Assembly: GCA_023375675.1 (NCBI GenBank)
Contig: JALQBC010000023.1
Span: forward strand, 62,001 to 126,000
Direction of reading: 5' to 3'
DNA length: 64,000 nt
Source of the DNA: Cytospora piceicola
Taxonomy: Eukaryota > Ascomycota > Sordariomycetes > Diaporthales > Cytosporaceae
Every line of letters begins with the position of its first letter. The first letter of the stretch is position 1. The translations under genes were made by a program, and so were the position numbers. The notes below the pieces were generated by a model that did not search any database, was not told the DNA's origin, and saw only the letters and a program-made list of their open reading frames with translations. Positions 10,246-21,181 of the stretch are shown in pieces.

Positions 10246-11463
10246 ATGACCGGAGGCGGCAGTTCCTCCTCCTCCTCCTCCTCCCCCTCCCCACCTACCA
10301 ACCCACGTCAGCACTTCCTCCCACCACCCCTGAACACCCCATCTTCTTCTACCCACAATGGCATCCCAGCGGCAACACCAAAACCTCCGCCGCCGCCGCC
10401 ACCACCACCGCCACAACAGCGACAGTACACCCCGCCCCTCCTCCTAACAGTCCGCTTCTCCACCTCCATCCCCGACCTCCTCCTGGACATCCCCTACCCC
10501 CGGAGGACCACCGTCGCCGCCCTCAAGCACCTCATCCGCTCGCGCCTGGAGCAGCCCAACTCCCAGCGCCGCCTGCGCTTCATCCACGGCGGCAAGATCC
10601 TGCCCGACGGCGCCGCCCTGGCCGCCGTCCTCAAGGCCTTGCCGCCCCCGCCGCCCGCCGCCGGCCCCGCGCCGTCCTCCTCCTCCAGGGACGACACCCC
10701 CGAGGGGGAGCGCAAGGGCAAGGGCAAGGGCAAGGCCGTGGAGGGGGCGCCCGGGGCCGCGGGCCAGCAGCAGCTGCTGCAGCAGAGGGTCTACGTCAAC
10801 TGCAGCATAGGCGACCTCCTCACGGACGCGGAGCTGGACGAGGAGAGGAGGAGGGCGGAGGAGCCCGCGCCGGAGCCGCACCGGCACCAATCGCCGCTGC
10901 CGCCGCTCTCGACCGCCGGGCCGCTGCCGTCCGGCCCGTTCCAGCCCGGGGGCCAGCGGCGCGCGCCCGGGCCCCTCCCCCTCGGCGGCGGCGGCAGCAC
11001 GGCGGCGCCGCCCCGGGGCTTCGACAGGCTCCTCTCGGCGGGCTTCACGGCCGCCGAGGTGAACCAGCTGCGGCTGCAGTTCCGGTCGATCCAGGGGGCG
11101 CGGCACACGGCGGACACGATGCCGAGCCCGGACGCGCTGCGGGGCCTGGAGGACGCGTGGATCGACAACAACCACAACGACAGCGCCGGGGCGGGGGCGG
11201 GGGCGGGTGTGGCCGGGCACGCCGGCGAGAACGGCGGCGGGGAGGACGGGGAGGGGCCCGCCGCGGCGGCCGGGGACGAGTTTGGCGCCGCGGGGGTGCT
11301 GGACGTACTGCTCGTGGGCATGCTGGTCGGGTTCGTGTGGCCGCTGGGCGCCGTGGGCTGGCTGGTGCGGGACGAGGAGAAGATCTCCAAGCGCATGAGG
11401 GTGTTTATGTATCTCGGGTTCGTGTTCAGTTTCCTCGTCGGGACCATCCGGGCTATAGGGTGA
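10246..11463 (+). CDS. dsc3: DSC E3 ubiquitin ligase complex subunit 3 (DUF2407, ubiquitin-like)
   Basis: Single exon of 405 residues; the ATG at 10246 is the only in-frame Met near the start. The DSC complex is a Golgi membrane E3 ligase needed for SREBP cleavage and membrane-protein quality control (known for the family). Seen here: a Ser- and Pro-rich low-complexity start, a ubiquitin-like domain from LLLTVRFSTSIPDLLLDIPYP through LRFIHGGKILPDGAAL, then RVYVNCSIGDLLTDAEL. A Pro/Gly-rich linker leads to the C-terminal DUF2407_C part (GFDRLLSAGFTAAEVNQLRLQF), which ends in two hydrophobic segments (VLDVLLVGMLVGFVWPLGAVGWL and VFMYLGFVFSFLVG). The gene is very GC-rich, which produces long meaningless antisense frames. 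Confidence 0.9.
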   Translation: MTGGGSSSSSSSSPSPPTNPRQHFLPPPLNTPSSSTHNGIPAATPKPPPPPPPPPPQQRQYTPPLLLTVRFSTSIPDLLLDIPYPRRTTVAALKHLIRSRLEQPNSQRRLRFIHGGKILPDGAALAAVLKALPPPPPAAGPAPSSSSRDDTPEGERKGKGKGKAVEGAPGAAGQQQLLQQRVYVNCSIGDLLTDAELDEERRRAEEPAPEPHRHQSPLPPLSTAGPLPSGPFQPGGQRRAPGPLPLGGGGSTAAPPRGFDRLLSAGFTAAEVNQLRLQFRSIQGARHTADTMPSPDALRGLEDAWIDNNHNDSAGAGAGAGVAGHAGENGGGEDGEGPAAAAGDEFGAAGVLDVLLVGMLVGFVWPLGAVGWLVRDEEKISKRMRVFMYLGFVFSFLVGTIRAIG

Positions 11464-11846
11464 TTGTCCTGTGCCCATCCCTTTTGTTTACATTTCAGAT
11501 ACCCCTCCCATGCGGTGCAATTCCAGCGGACGCTATTACAATCCTGATATATGCCCTATTGCCTCGACTCCTTCATCTCTGTGGGCCGTTTTTACCTCTT
11601 GGAAGACCTCACTAATACACGATCGACCCAAGTGATTTGTATGGGTTGGGGGAAAAAGCGGGACGCAGCTTGCGCCCCAGTTCATTTACATTCCATCCTT
11701 ACTACCGTGATTATACATGCTAACGTACGCCACCATGGTATTTTCCATCCGTAACTCCTTAAACCCAATCACAACTGACCCGAGGTGGAAGAGCCAGAAC
11801 GAATCGGCAAAACCCAAGACAAGAGCTATCCTCTTTCTCATCTAAT
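11464..11846. other. Convergent intergenic, DSC3 and MTR4 3' ends
   Basis: 383 bp between two converging stop codons. It is expected to contain only the two 3' UTRs; nothing else seen. Confidence 0.5.
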
Positions 11847-14800
11847 CTAAAGGTACAAGCTCTGGGCGGCGACAATGTCTCTCTTGACCTTTCCGAGCGA
11901 CTCGGTGAACTTCTTGCTCAGCTCCTCGCTGCCCATGACCTTGCCCGCCTCGGCCATCTGCCGCAGAAGCTCTTCCAGGCGGCGGAAGAGACGGATGAGT
12001 GAGCCCTCGTAGGCGTTTGTCATTTTGCTGTTGGAGCCATATGTTAGCACATGTGATAATTTTGAAAATGGGGATCTAAATCCTGTCTTGCAGGCCCGGG
12101 GTCTAGCATGATAACTTACCAGATCTCAGCAAAGGGCCTTCCCTGAGCCCAGGCGTATACCGTCTCCATGAGCTGCCACTTGAGGCTCTGGACGTACTCC
12201 TCCTCGTTGACGTCCAGCTTGCTCTCCTGGCTGACCTTGGCGATGACCCGCGCCTGGCGCTGGATCTCGCGGTACGGCTTGGCCAGCTCCTCCTTGAGCT
12301 CCTGGGTCTCCACCTTCTCGTCGAAGATGAACACGCTGAGCACCGCGGCGCAGAGCTCCGGGGTCAGCTCGTTGAAGAAGCGGTTGAACAGCAGCTCGGA
12401 CAGGACGAGCTCGTGGCCCTCGGTCGACGAGATCTCGCACGCCACGCGGGCCTTCATCTGCACGACCTCGGCATCGTTGATGAAGCCGAGGCGGCGGAGG
12501 ACGCGCTTGCGTGACTTGAGCTCGTCGAGCTGGGCGATGGTGTGGGCCTTGGCGATGGCCTTCTTCTTCTCCTTGATCTGGTCGGCCAGGGCGACCTTCT
12601 TCGAGTACTGGTCCCACAGCTCGGGGAGCAGGGGGGAGCCGTGCAGGGGGTTGGAAAGGAGCCGCGACTCGAGGACCTCGATCTTGCGCATGAGCTTCTT
12701 GAACGAATCGTCCGTGATGCCCATGTTCTCGATAGGATCCAGGATAGGGATTCCATCAGGGAACCTGCGCTTGGCCTCCTCCAGGTTCTTGCCGCAGTGA
12801 CCCATCTCCTGTTCTGACCTGAGGTCTCCCTTGACAAAGAGCCGAAGCTGACCAAACGCCTTGACACAGTTGAGGAGCACAGGCACGACTTCGTACCTGC
12901 AGAACTTGGACTTGCTCTCCACAAATGGTCGAATACCGGGCGGCATGACACCGTTGGTCGGCTGGATGCGCTTGACATTATCGCTGTCTCCGTCCAAGCG
13001 CAGCAGAACATCGATGAAGATGGACTCTTGAGGAGCATGCGGTGGCTCGCCGACCTTGGGTGAGCGGCGAGGGATGAAGTTGATGATGACACCCCAGTCA
13101 AAGTCCTCTCCGCTTGGTGTCTTGATCTGGACAAGACGACCAGGCTGCAGGAACTCGGTGCAGTAGTTCGGGTGCTGTATGACCGAAACCATGTCCTTCG
13201 TGTAATCCTCAATCTGGTTACGCAGGTTGTAGTACTCCTTGACGGTGTTCTCGTCGGGAATAACCATGTTGTCCCTCTCCTGCTGCAATGCAATGAGGTC
13301 CTTCTCCAATCCCGGGACACTGGCCGCGTTCTGGAATTGGTAGAAGCACCTCTCGAGCATAAACTCTGGGGAGATGGTCTCAATACGTTGCAAGTTCAGA
13401 ACCATGTTGTAGCCCAAATAGAATGCCGAGTTGAGCTTATCCTGCGGGCCAGAGACAATGTCCTTGGCCGTGTCCGGCTCGAGCTTGTCGTCAACCATCA
13501 TGATGACAATACCCCGGTCATCGAGACCACGACGCCCAGCACGACCCGACATCTGGATGTACTCACCCGTGGTCAGCGGGCGCTGCCTGGTTCCATCGAA
13601 CTTCATCACTGATGTGAAAACAACTGTTCTGGCAGGCATGTTCAGACCGATCGAAAAGGTTTCTGTGGCGAAGAGGGCCTTGATCAGGCCTTCCTGGAAC
13701 AAGATCTCAATGGTCTCCTTCAGGATAGGCAGCAAGCCCGAGTGATGAACACCGATACCCTTCTCCAAAAGAGGAAGGATGTGCGTTATCTGTGGCAGCG
13801 TCCGGTCCTCCTCTGACAGCTGGTTGATGGCGCTTGTGAACACCTCTCGGACCAGCTGCTTCTCGGAAGCGTTGTTGAACGTCATGTGGGAAATGGCCAG
13901 GGCCATAGCCTCACAGTCGCGCTTGCTGAAGTTGAAAATAATGACAGGATGGAACATCTTCTTCATAATCATCTTAACAATCTTGGAGATGTCTGATTGC
14001 GAATCTGCTGCCTTTCCACCCTTGTTCGTCTTCTTGTTCTTGCCGGTACCCTTCCTGGCCGCGGTGGGGTCTGATGGATCCGCACCCTTCTTGTTCTCGA
14101 TGAGAGTCATGGCCGTGTTGAAGTTGTGCTCCTTGAAGTTGCCCTTCTCGTCGACAATGAGGAATATACCCTCGCCACCGGCTGGGAAGAAGTAGTTCTG
14201 TAGAGGCGTTGGTCGGAAATCGGTGTAGACGACGTGGCATGCCTGGCGATGTATCTTCGCAATCCACTCGGCGAACTGGAAGGCGTTGGGGATTGTCGCA
14301 GACAAGAACACATAGCGAACCTTGTCCGGCAGCAAAATAATGGTCTCTTCCCAAACGACACCTCTGCTCTTGTCTCGTAGGTAGTGAATCTCGTCGAAAA
14401 CGACCCATGCCACCTCACGCATGATCTCGGAGCCACGGTACAGCATGGATCGCAAAATCTCCGTCGTCATGACCAAACAACTTGCAGTCGGGTTGATGGT
14501 AACATCTCCAGTCATCAGGCCCACATCTCCAAACTCGGCCTGGAAATCTCGGTATTTTTGGTTGCTCAACGCTTTGATAGGACTCGTGTAGATGACCCTC
14601 TGCTTGTTCTTCAGACACTGGGCGATCGCATATTCCGCGACCACCGTCTTTCCGGCACTGGTATGCGCCGAGACCAGCACAGACTCATCTCTCTCGATCG
14701 AGGCCACAGACAAGCTCTGGAAGGGGTCGAGCTTGAAGCTGTAGGTCCTCGCGGGCTCCTTGGGGGGCTTGTGCTGAGACAGGGGAACGTATTCGGTGTC

Positions 14801-15208
14801 CAGGTCTGGCGGTAATGCGACCTGGTGCTGAATGTTGTGCGCGAGGGTCAGGGCCTCGTCGCCCTTGGCGGGCGCGAAACCAGCGGCAGCGGCGACTTGT
14901 CTCGACTCGGCGGTGGTGAATGTGTCGGCCATGACGGGGTCTGCCTCGTCCTGCTTCTTCCGTCGTTTCGAGTCCTGGGGGGTCTCCGTGTTCTGCTCCG
15001 AACCTTCCTCATCACCTGAAGCCTCGTCACCTTCTGCCATGTCGACATCGGCGTCCGTGCCATTCTTCATGTGACCATCTGCCTTGCGCTTCTTGCTCTT
15101 GTCTACCTTTTCCTTCCTCTCCTTCTTTGGGGTCACCTGAGCGGGCTCGGCCTCCCTTGGGGCCGCAGCACCAGCGGGCGCGTCGAAAACATCAAAGAGC
15201 TCGTCCAT
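11847..15208 (-). CDS. MTR4: ATP-dependent RNA helicase Mtr4 (exosome cofactor)
   Basis: Complement of join 11847-12027, 12120-15208 gives 1089 residues, the usual length. Mtr4 is the nuclear Ski2-like 3'-5' helicase that feeds RNA to the exosome, alone and in TRAMP. Motifs: acidic/basic N-terminus, Walker A SAHTSAGKT (Lys186), DEIH box near residue 272, FLSATIPNA, QMSGRAGRRG near residue 560, then the KOW/arch insert and helical bundle. The single 92-nt intron near the 3' end (GTAAGT...GCTAAC...CAG) rebuilds the family sequence [29 protein letters not shown]. The protein ends KRDIVAAQSLYL, typical of the family. It is divergent from COX8 across 602 bp. Identification is secure. Confidence 0.97.
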
Positions 15209-15810
15209 GTTGGGCAGCGGGTGGACTATTATCTGACGGTGGGATGGGTGGTCGTGAGTACCCTTCCTGTTGCGTCCGTCGATGGGTCGCTAACAACTTG
15301 GGGGTCCCGCGAAGAAACAAGAAAAGCGAAACAGCAACGGGCAATGATAAGTTGCAAGCCGGTTTGGCAGGTGTTCGATGCGACTCTGCAATCCAAGACA
15401 GCTCTGGGGGGTTCGGGGAGCTCGGTGGGGGAGCTTGGAAGTTGGCCGGGCAGCAAACGACGAACGACAAACGACAAACGCTGCGAAATTCGATCACTCT
15501 AATGAGGCGAGATCCTCAACTTTTTCAGTGGATTTATCGATAAGAAGCTGATAACAGACGGGGGAGGATAAGTGGGGTGCAAGGATTGGTGTCGGTAACC
15601 AGTCAGTGCCTTGGATGTCAGGCCTCAAATTGCAATCCCTCCGGCAGCTTGGAGCTTTCTCATACCACGTGAAATCAAGGTTTCCCATCTCCCAACGTCA
15701 CAGCCTCAGAACCACAACCCTCCAGACACCGCAACAGCACAGTCAAGGTAGGCCCATATGTCCCTTTGAAGCGCTCAATTGATGTGGTATGGACTGATTG
15801 CCCCCCTCAG
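15209..15810. promoter_or_regulatory. Divergent promoter MTR4/COX8 with a 5' UTR intron of COX8
   Basis: 602 bp shared by two outward-reading genes. A good intron, 15748-15810 (GTAGGC donor, CTGATT branch site, CCCCTCAG acceptor), ends directly at the COX8 ATG. The COX8 leader is therefore probably spliced and the first coding base is the first base of exon 2. Confidence 0.55.
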
Positions 15811-16111
15811 ATGTTCGCCCGCGCCGCTACCCGCACCGCCACCCAGGCCGCTGGCCGCCGAGGCTTCCACTCTACCCGATCCCAGATGTCCTCGCCCTAC
15901 CACTACGCCGAGGGTCCCTACACCAACCTGCCCTTCAACCCCAAGAAGAAGACCTTCCCCATCCTGTTCTGGGGCTACGCCATCACTGGATTCGGCGCGC
16001 CCTTCGGCATTGCCGGTGCGTCATATCCTATTATGAGTATGGAACAGGGAATAATGCGTTGGCTGACAGTTTCATCTCGTAGCTTGGCAAACCTACAAGC
16101 CCCGCGCGTAA
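15811..16111 (+). CDS. COX8: Cytochrome c oxidase subunit VIII (COX8, Cox7c-type)
   Basis: Join 15811-16015, 16083-16111 gives 77 residues. This is a small inner-membrane subunit of respiratory complex IV. The N-terminus is a mitochondrial presequence (MFARAATRTATQAAGRRGFHSTR). The mature part has the family core SPYHYAEGPYTNLPFNPK, then one membrane span ending GFGAPFGIAAWQTYKPRA. The 67-nt intron (GTGCGT...GTAG) splits the Ala codon before WQTYK; without it the frame runs on without any family match. Length and architecture fit the family exactly. Confidence 0.92.
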
Positions 16112-16873
16112 ACTGCTACCCGAGATGGTCTTGCAGTCGTGGGCTTGTACTCAACGATGACGGGGTTGAGTTTGGACCGGGGAGACGAGGTGCTGGTGCA
16201 TGGATAGATTCCACGATAGACGTATCCAGCAATCGAATTTTCTTGGGTTTCCATTCCATTTCACCGCTTTATGCGCCAGAACCACCCCCTCATTGTGACC
16301 AGCAGAGCGGACTAATCTCGAAAATTCAATGCGGTGTGGCCTCGGCGCCTCGAGATTATGCGGATGGAACTTCCGGCATGATCGGACGTGAAATTATGGC
16401 TATTCAGAAAACTGATCTTGCGATCGACAGACTTTGTGCGAGTAGAGTACTGTGGTTTACTTGGTTTCCAGGGCGATTCATGGGAATTTATGTCCAATAC
16501 TGGACTACTACTGCTCTGTATGTATGTATGGGCTACTCCAGGGATGCAAAGAAACAGGCCCAATTTCGACAATGACCGACCCGGAGATTTTCCCGATCAG
16601 TTCCACCCAGCAGTTACCCCTACATTGTTCCGTTTTCTTCTCTTATGATCCGTCATTCTCGGTGTCTAGGCAACGTAGAAGCTATGACTGTGAGGGGCTG
16701 TACAAGTATGCGCGAGGGCGCCAGAATCAGGGCCGTTCAAATGCTGTATCTGGCATATATCAAACTTCATCGGGATAAGTCGATCAACTGCTCTTATCAT
16801 ATATCATGTTTATCAAGTGGTATCATCAGTGTATAATTACATAGCTTACAAGCTTACAAGCTCGCTCGCTCGC
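16112..16873. other. Convergent intergenic, COX8 and PPR gene 3' ends
   Basis: 762 bp between converging genes. A frame reading on from COX8 crosses most of it but only as unspliced read-through. Nothing else supported; it contains a short run of GCTTACAA and GCTC repeats just before the PPR stop. Confidence 0.5.
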
Positions 16874-18718
16874 TCAGTAATGCTCCCAGGACCCTGCTTT
16901 CCCGAACATACCTACGTCCCTGTATATCCTGGACTTCTTATTCTTGTCATCCTTGAACAGGTCAACCAGGAAGTCTTCGAAGTACTCCATATCCTCCACC
17001 TCGAAGTCCTCATCGCACCTAGGCTTCAGCTGGGCCCACACCTCCCACACCCTATCCTCGGTCCCGCACGTCCGAAACGCCCGCAGGATCCATTTCGCCA
17101 TCCAGACGTTGACATATAGCCCATGTGCGTTCTCCTGGAGCGCCTGGGCGAACGCCTTCCACACGTTCTCGAGCCGCTCCGGGCTCCAGGCCTGACCCCG
17201 GGGCCCGCCGTAGAGAGCGAAGCCCTTGAACAGGGCAAGGAAGATGGAGCCGTGCAATGGGATCTGGAACCAATTCATGTCGTCGAGGTAGTGTGCGACC
17301 TTGTCTAACGCGGACATCCTGATCGCATAGTGGTTAAGGAGGATGCGGTACGTCTGGATGTCGGGCACGATAGGCGAGAGTTTCTGAAACTGGCGTCGCA
17401 GGTCCGAGTCCTCCTTGGAGATCCTGGCGAAGGCCATCAGCGTCTTGGTGATGACTTTGTCGCTCATGTAGTTGCGGTACGGCATGGCCGGGGCACGCTC
17501 ATGCGCGGCCTTCATGCGCTGGTAGACACGTTCCGCGGCGTACTCCTCCCCGCAGCGAAAGAAGCCTGCAATCACGCAGTTGAGAACCGTCGAATCGATC
17601 ATCTCGCCATCTTCGACCATCTCCCTGTAGGCAGCCCGGATGCCGTCACTGTCCATCTTCAGCCCAAAGAAATGGATAAGGCTGACATGGTGGTACCTGT
17701 TGAACTTCAGGCCGCGCTTATTCATTTCACTGTAGAGCATCTCTGACAGTACAAAGTTCCCAGCCTTGGACGCGACATCGAAAAGGATGTTGAAGGTGAC
17801 AGCGTTGCCTCTGATGCCGGCATGCTGCTCCATTTCATTCCATAGCTTCAACGTTGCTGCTGCCTCGGTTTCTGTTGAGTGACCGACATACCGAGCCGCA
17901 AATGACAAGGCAGCATTCCACTCCGGCCGAGTAAGGCGGAGACCGCTGCTCTGGATGTCTGCGACCGCAGCGAAGTATCGCAACATTGACTTCGAGTTCT
18001 TCTCCTCCCGTCCTAGACATTTCATAAAAGCGTGACGTATTTTCGCATGGAGATAGGGCATGCGCGGCTCCGGGAGATTTTGATACAGCTGATAGACATA
18101 ATCGATGTCTGTCTTGTACGGGTTCCTCAAGCGACGCTGTATTGCGCGCCAGAGCTTGGTCAGAGTTTGTTGCTCGTGGTCCCCTCCTTCCTTGACTTCA
18201 TAGAATGAAGGGAACTCCTTATCGTCTGAACGGTCCGAGACAGTCAGCTCGGGTCCATCTGGTTGCGCATAGCCTCGCATGTACGGATCTCTCATGAGCT
18301 CAAGGTGTTCGTCGAGCGAGGCGTTTTCACTTTGTTCAACCAGTGACAGCAGACTGTGCTTCTTCGAGGCGGGGAAATGTGTGGTATCTCCCCCTTCACC
18401 CTCCTCGCCGCTCGAATGACTCCATCTCTTCGTTGACGGAAATGATAGCCGAAACTTCCCTTCACCAGTTCTCGCAGTAAAGCGGAATGGATCCAGTAGA
18501 GCCGGGGGCGGAATCCACGAAGAGAAGAATTGAGACTCGGCTGAGACGTGTTGTGGACCAATTCGGCGTTGACCGCGCTGCTGGACCAGGCATGGTCGCA
18601 ATTGATATCCATTTGCGGACCTCGCTCCCTTTCCGAGGTTTATATTACACCAGACGCCTCGTCTGTTTGTGATTGTTGCGTCGCGTAAGGACCATACAAT
18701 TCGACTGGGGATTTTCAT
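16874..18718 (-). CDS. Pentatricopeptide-repeat-like mitochondrial protein
   Basis: Single exon, 614 residues; the ATG is at 18718 (a frame extension to 18730 would need GTG). The N-terminus is basic with Ser/Arg and few acids, as in mitochondrial presequences. From about residue 200 the protein is helical, with PPR-like units: VTFNILFDVASKAGNFVLSEMLYSEMNKRGL, then DSTVLNCVIAGFFRCGEEYAAERVYQRM, and later PDIQTYRILLNHYAIRMSALDKVAHYL. Such proteins bind organellar RNA and act in mitochondrial transcript stability or translation; the specific target cannot be read from the sequence. It is divergent from the mitochondrial ribosomal protein gene mS23 across 466 bp, which fits a role in mitochondrial gene expression. 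Confidence 0.82.
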   Translation of the reverse strand: MKIPSRIVWSLRDATITNRRGVWCNINLGKGARSANGYQLRPCLVQQRGQRRIGPQHVSAESQFFSSWIPPPALLDPFRFTARTGEGKFRLSFPSTKRWSHSSGEEGEGGDTTHFPASKKHSLLSLVEQSENASLDEHLELMRDPYMRGYAQPDGPELTVSDRSDDKEFPSFYEVKEGGDHEQQTLTKLWRAIQRRLRNPYKTDIDYVYQLYQNLPEPRMPYLHAKIRHAFMKCLGREEKNSKSMLRYFAAVADIQSSGLRLTRPEWNAALSFAARYVGHSTETEAAATLKLWNEMEQHAGIRGNAVTFNILFDVASKAGNFVLSEMLYSEMNKRGLKFNRYHHVSLIHFFGLKMDSDGIRAAYREMVEDGEMIDSTVLNCVIAGFFRCGEEYAAERVYQRMKAAHERAPAMPYRNYMSDKVITKTLMAFARISKEDSDLRRQFQKLSPIVPDIQTYRILLNHYAIRMSALDKVAHYLDDMNWFQIPLHGSIFLALFKGFALYGGPRGQAWSPERLENVWKAFAQALQENAHGLYVNVWMAKWILRAFRTCGTEDRVWEVWAQLKPRCDEDFEVEDMEYFEDFLVDLFKDDKNKKSRIYRDVGMFGKAGSWEHY

Positions 18719-19184
18719 GAGCTGTCCCACATCATGGCTCCGCTAGCTGTGTCGTCGGTCCGTGGAAACGAGTGTGGCGGCGCGAATCGTGCGAGTCGTG
18801 TGTGGATTGAAAGGTGGAGGAGAGGGAATTAGAGGGAGCGGGAGCTACGAGTACAGTATGGGGAAGGGGAGGTTTGGATCTGGGGAAACCTTGGAAGCTT
18901 GGAAATGCAAAGCTCTTCAGGAGCCCGTCCCGGGCAGGCTTTAGGTGGAGCTTCGGTGCGCTTATCGCTGCCGGAAGCTGTCCGATAACGCCCAGCCGAT
19001 TATCGCACCCGAATTTTTGGACCTTTGAACGTCGACTGCAGCCGTCGCGTGCGATACGGGGAACCACTCACACAATCGCCCAAGTGCCTTTAACGGGTTA
19101 TCGTCCAACTCAATCACGACCTCATAGCGACTCAATTGGACAGCTGGTAATCCACCCAAGCTCAAACCATCAGCAGCGCCCAAG
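18719..19184. promoter_or_regulatory. Shared divergent promoter, PPR gene and mS23
   Basis: 466 bp between the start codons of two outward-reading genes for mitochondrial gene-expression proteins. It must contain both promoters and leaders. No single element stands out by eye. Confidence 0.5.
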
Positions 19185-19964
19185 ATGGGCCGTTCCTTCC
19201 GGCCCCAACGGGTCTTCCAAAGGGCCAAGATCAACCTCTCCATACCGCGCAACGAAGGCCCCCGAGCTGTGCCACCAGTCTGGCTCAAGGTCATCGAGAG
19301 GATACCACCATCCGAGATCCTGACGCGCCCCAAGCCCATATCACACCACGAGCCGGACCTGAGGCAGAGGCACCCAAGGAACATCTTCAAGCCCCAGCGC
19401 ATCACATACCCGGAGGACGACCTGCGGACCACTTTCTTCAAGGACCACCCTTGGGAGCTGGCGCGGCCAAAGGTGGTGGTTGAGCTTGATGGAAAGGACG
19501 GCAGATATGTGGATTGGAGCAAGGGCTTGAGGCAGCCGGGCATGACGGTGTCGGGTGAATCGTGAGTACCGCACCAGGGGGGCGTCGCGAGCCACGTACT
19601 GAGCTAACCGTGTTACAGTGTTGTTCAGCGACAGCTGTGGCTGATGGAGAACTCGGAGAACATGACGAAGGAGCAGGCCTACGACATAGCGCGCAAAGAG
19701 TTCTACAACGTACGGCAGCAGGAAGATATCCAGAGGAGGGTCGCCCAAGAGGAGGCCCGTATGGTAGGAGGATACTTCGGCAAGACAAGGCTACAAGTCA
19801 GCATGGAGCTTGAGGATGTCATGTACGAGAAGTGGAAGAAGTGGGCGGAGGGTGAGGCTCTCAAGCTTCAATCCGAGCGTGAGTCGGCATATGCCAACTT
19901 CGGCAACGAAGACAACGTGAACGCCGCTTCCGTTGGTAACGACGATAGCGAGCGTATACATTGA
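19185..19964 (+). CDS. RSM25: Mitochondrial small-subunit ribosomal protein mS23 (Rsm25)
   Basis: Join 19185-19561, 19619-19964 gives 240 residues. The protein belongs to the fungal mitoribosomal S23/S25 family of the small subunit. Seen: the start [35 protein letters not shown], the [30 protein letters not shown] core, and after the intron [45 protein letters not shown], with a helical acidic tail. The 57-nt intron (GTGAGT...GCTAAC...CAG) splits a Ser codon. The tail beyond residue 205 is likely variable between species. It is convergent with ALG14, the stops 150 bp apart. Confidence 0.9.
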
Positions 19965-20115
19965 GCTCGAAAGATCAAATTCTACAAATTAGTCTCTATC
20001 CAAGGGAGCAGCAATGCTGCTCTCCATGTAAACTTATGAATGAGCACCTGGGGTGACAGTGAGGACATGCGACTCAAAGCAGTACTCCTGGATATTGATC
20101 CCATTTTTGTTTCTC

Positions 20116-21181
20116 CTAGTTGATGACTGGCTTCGGTTTGCTAGCTTTGGCCCATGTTGCATTGAGATTACCAATGTTGGGCTTGTCCACAAGTTTGGAT
20201 AGCGTTTCAGACTGGACTACAAACAGGTCAGTAATACCAGTCCAACGAAACAGCTTCCCAGTAAGTCCCAGCTCGTGAGTCCTAGCCCACGTCTCAATAA
20301 ATATGATTTTGAGCCTGTCCTCCGGAGCAAGGTACAGGACCTTGAGAATGTGGGCCATGAGACCCACGATGAAGCCTGTTCCTGGCCCGTTGGTAACGAT
20401 GACATGGGGAAATTTGAAGTGGGCAGCATTTAGTTTGCCAATTCGTTGAGCAGGTATCTTGGTCAAGGCAGCCAGGATATCAAGGGCGCACCTCAGGGAG
20501 GACTTGACGGATGAGAGATACGATTGGTGGACCTTTCGCGCCCGGGTGACAATGAAAGTGTCGTATGTACCCCCACTGCCATTGGGGCAAGACCTGTGAA
20601 TCAGGTCCTCGAGGGTTTCCTGCCGCGTCTGAGATGCATCATCCCCATGGGTGACGATGTACCGGCGATGTTGGTTCTGGTTGGCTTTGAGACTCAACTT
20701 GACCAAGGCTAACATTTCGGTGGTGTGACCTCCAGAGCCCATGACAAAGAGGTACGAGACAGCTGGAAGGTGTGAGAGGTCTGGTCCAGGTTTGCGCATT
20801 GCGGCCTCAATATCCACCGGCTTGCGTCTTCTGATGATGTAGAAGTGACGAGTCTGGAATTGGAAGGTCGTCAGAGGCAGCAAAATAATTGCTTGTATCT
20901 CGATGGTGAACTTACCAGAACCAACAGGCCAAGAGTAGTAACTGCACTCAAAGTCGTGGCAATGCCCAGGCTGTAGAGAGACATGGTTGTGCCCCCTGCC
21001 AACAGCAGCGCGACGAATGCAATACAGAGGCCATAGAGAGTCACATCACTAGAGGAGTCAGCCAAGTAAACCGGTGTGGCTCATACGGACCTGTTTCGCC
21101 GTTACTAGGGTTGACAAACCGGCCAGGCTTCTCTTCCTCTCCATCATTGCTTCTGTTGACTGGTAGACTTGGTGGTGCCAT
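20116..21181 (-). CDS. ALG14: UDP-GlcNAc transferase subunit Alg14
   Basis: Complement of join 20116-20853, 20916-20995, 21091-21181 gives 302 residues. Alg14 is the ER membrane anchor that recruits catalytic Alg13 to add the second GlcNAc to dolichol-PP-GlcNAc in N-glycan assembly. The conserved parts are clear: one N-terminal membrane span, then VSYLFVMGSGGHTTEMLALV, RRYIVTHGDDASQ, FKFPHVIVTNGPGTGF, IFIETWARTHELGLTGKLF and TDLFVVQSETL. Intron 2 (62 nt, GTAAGT) is secure. Exon 1 is less so: it uses a 95-nt intron with a GTCCGT donor and restores an ATG (21181) with the start MAPPSLPV. Alternatively translation starts at the in-frame Met at 20984. Family identity is firm; the first 35 residues are not. 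Confidence 0.88.

Noticed and set aside
10444..11478. 344-codon frame antisense to DSC3
   Set aside because: Produced by high GC on the opposite strand of a clear gene; Arg/Pro/Gly-rich nonsense composition.
15766..16575. 269-codon frame over COX8
   Set aside because: It ignores both COX8 introns; after base 16015 the residues match no family, while splicing gives a complete COX8.
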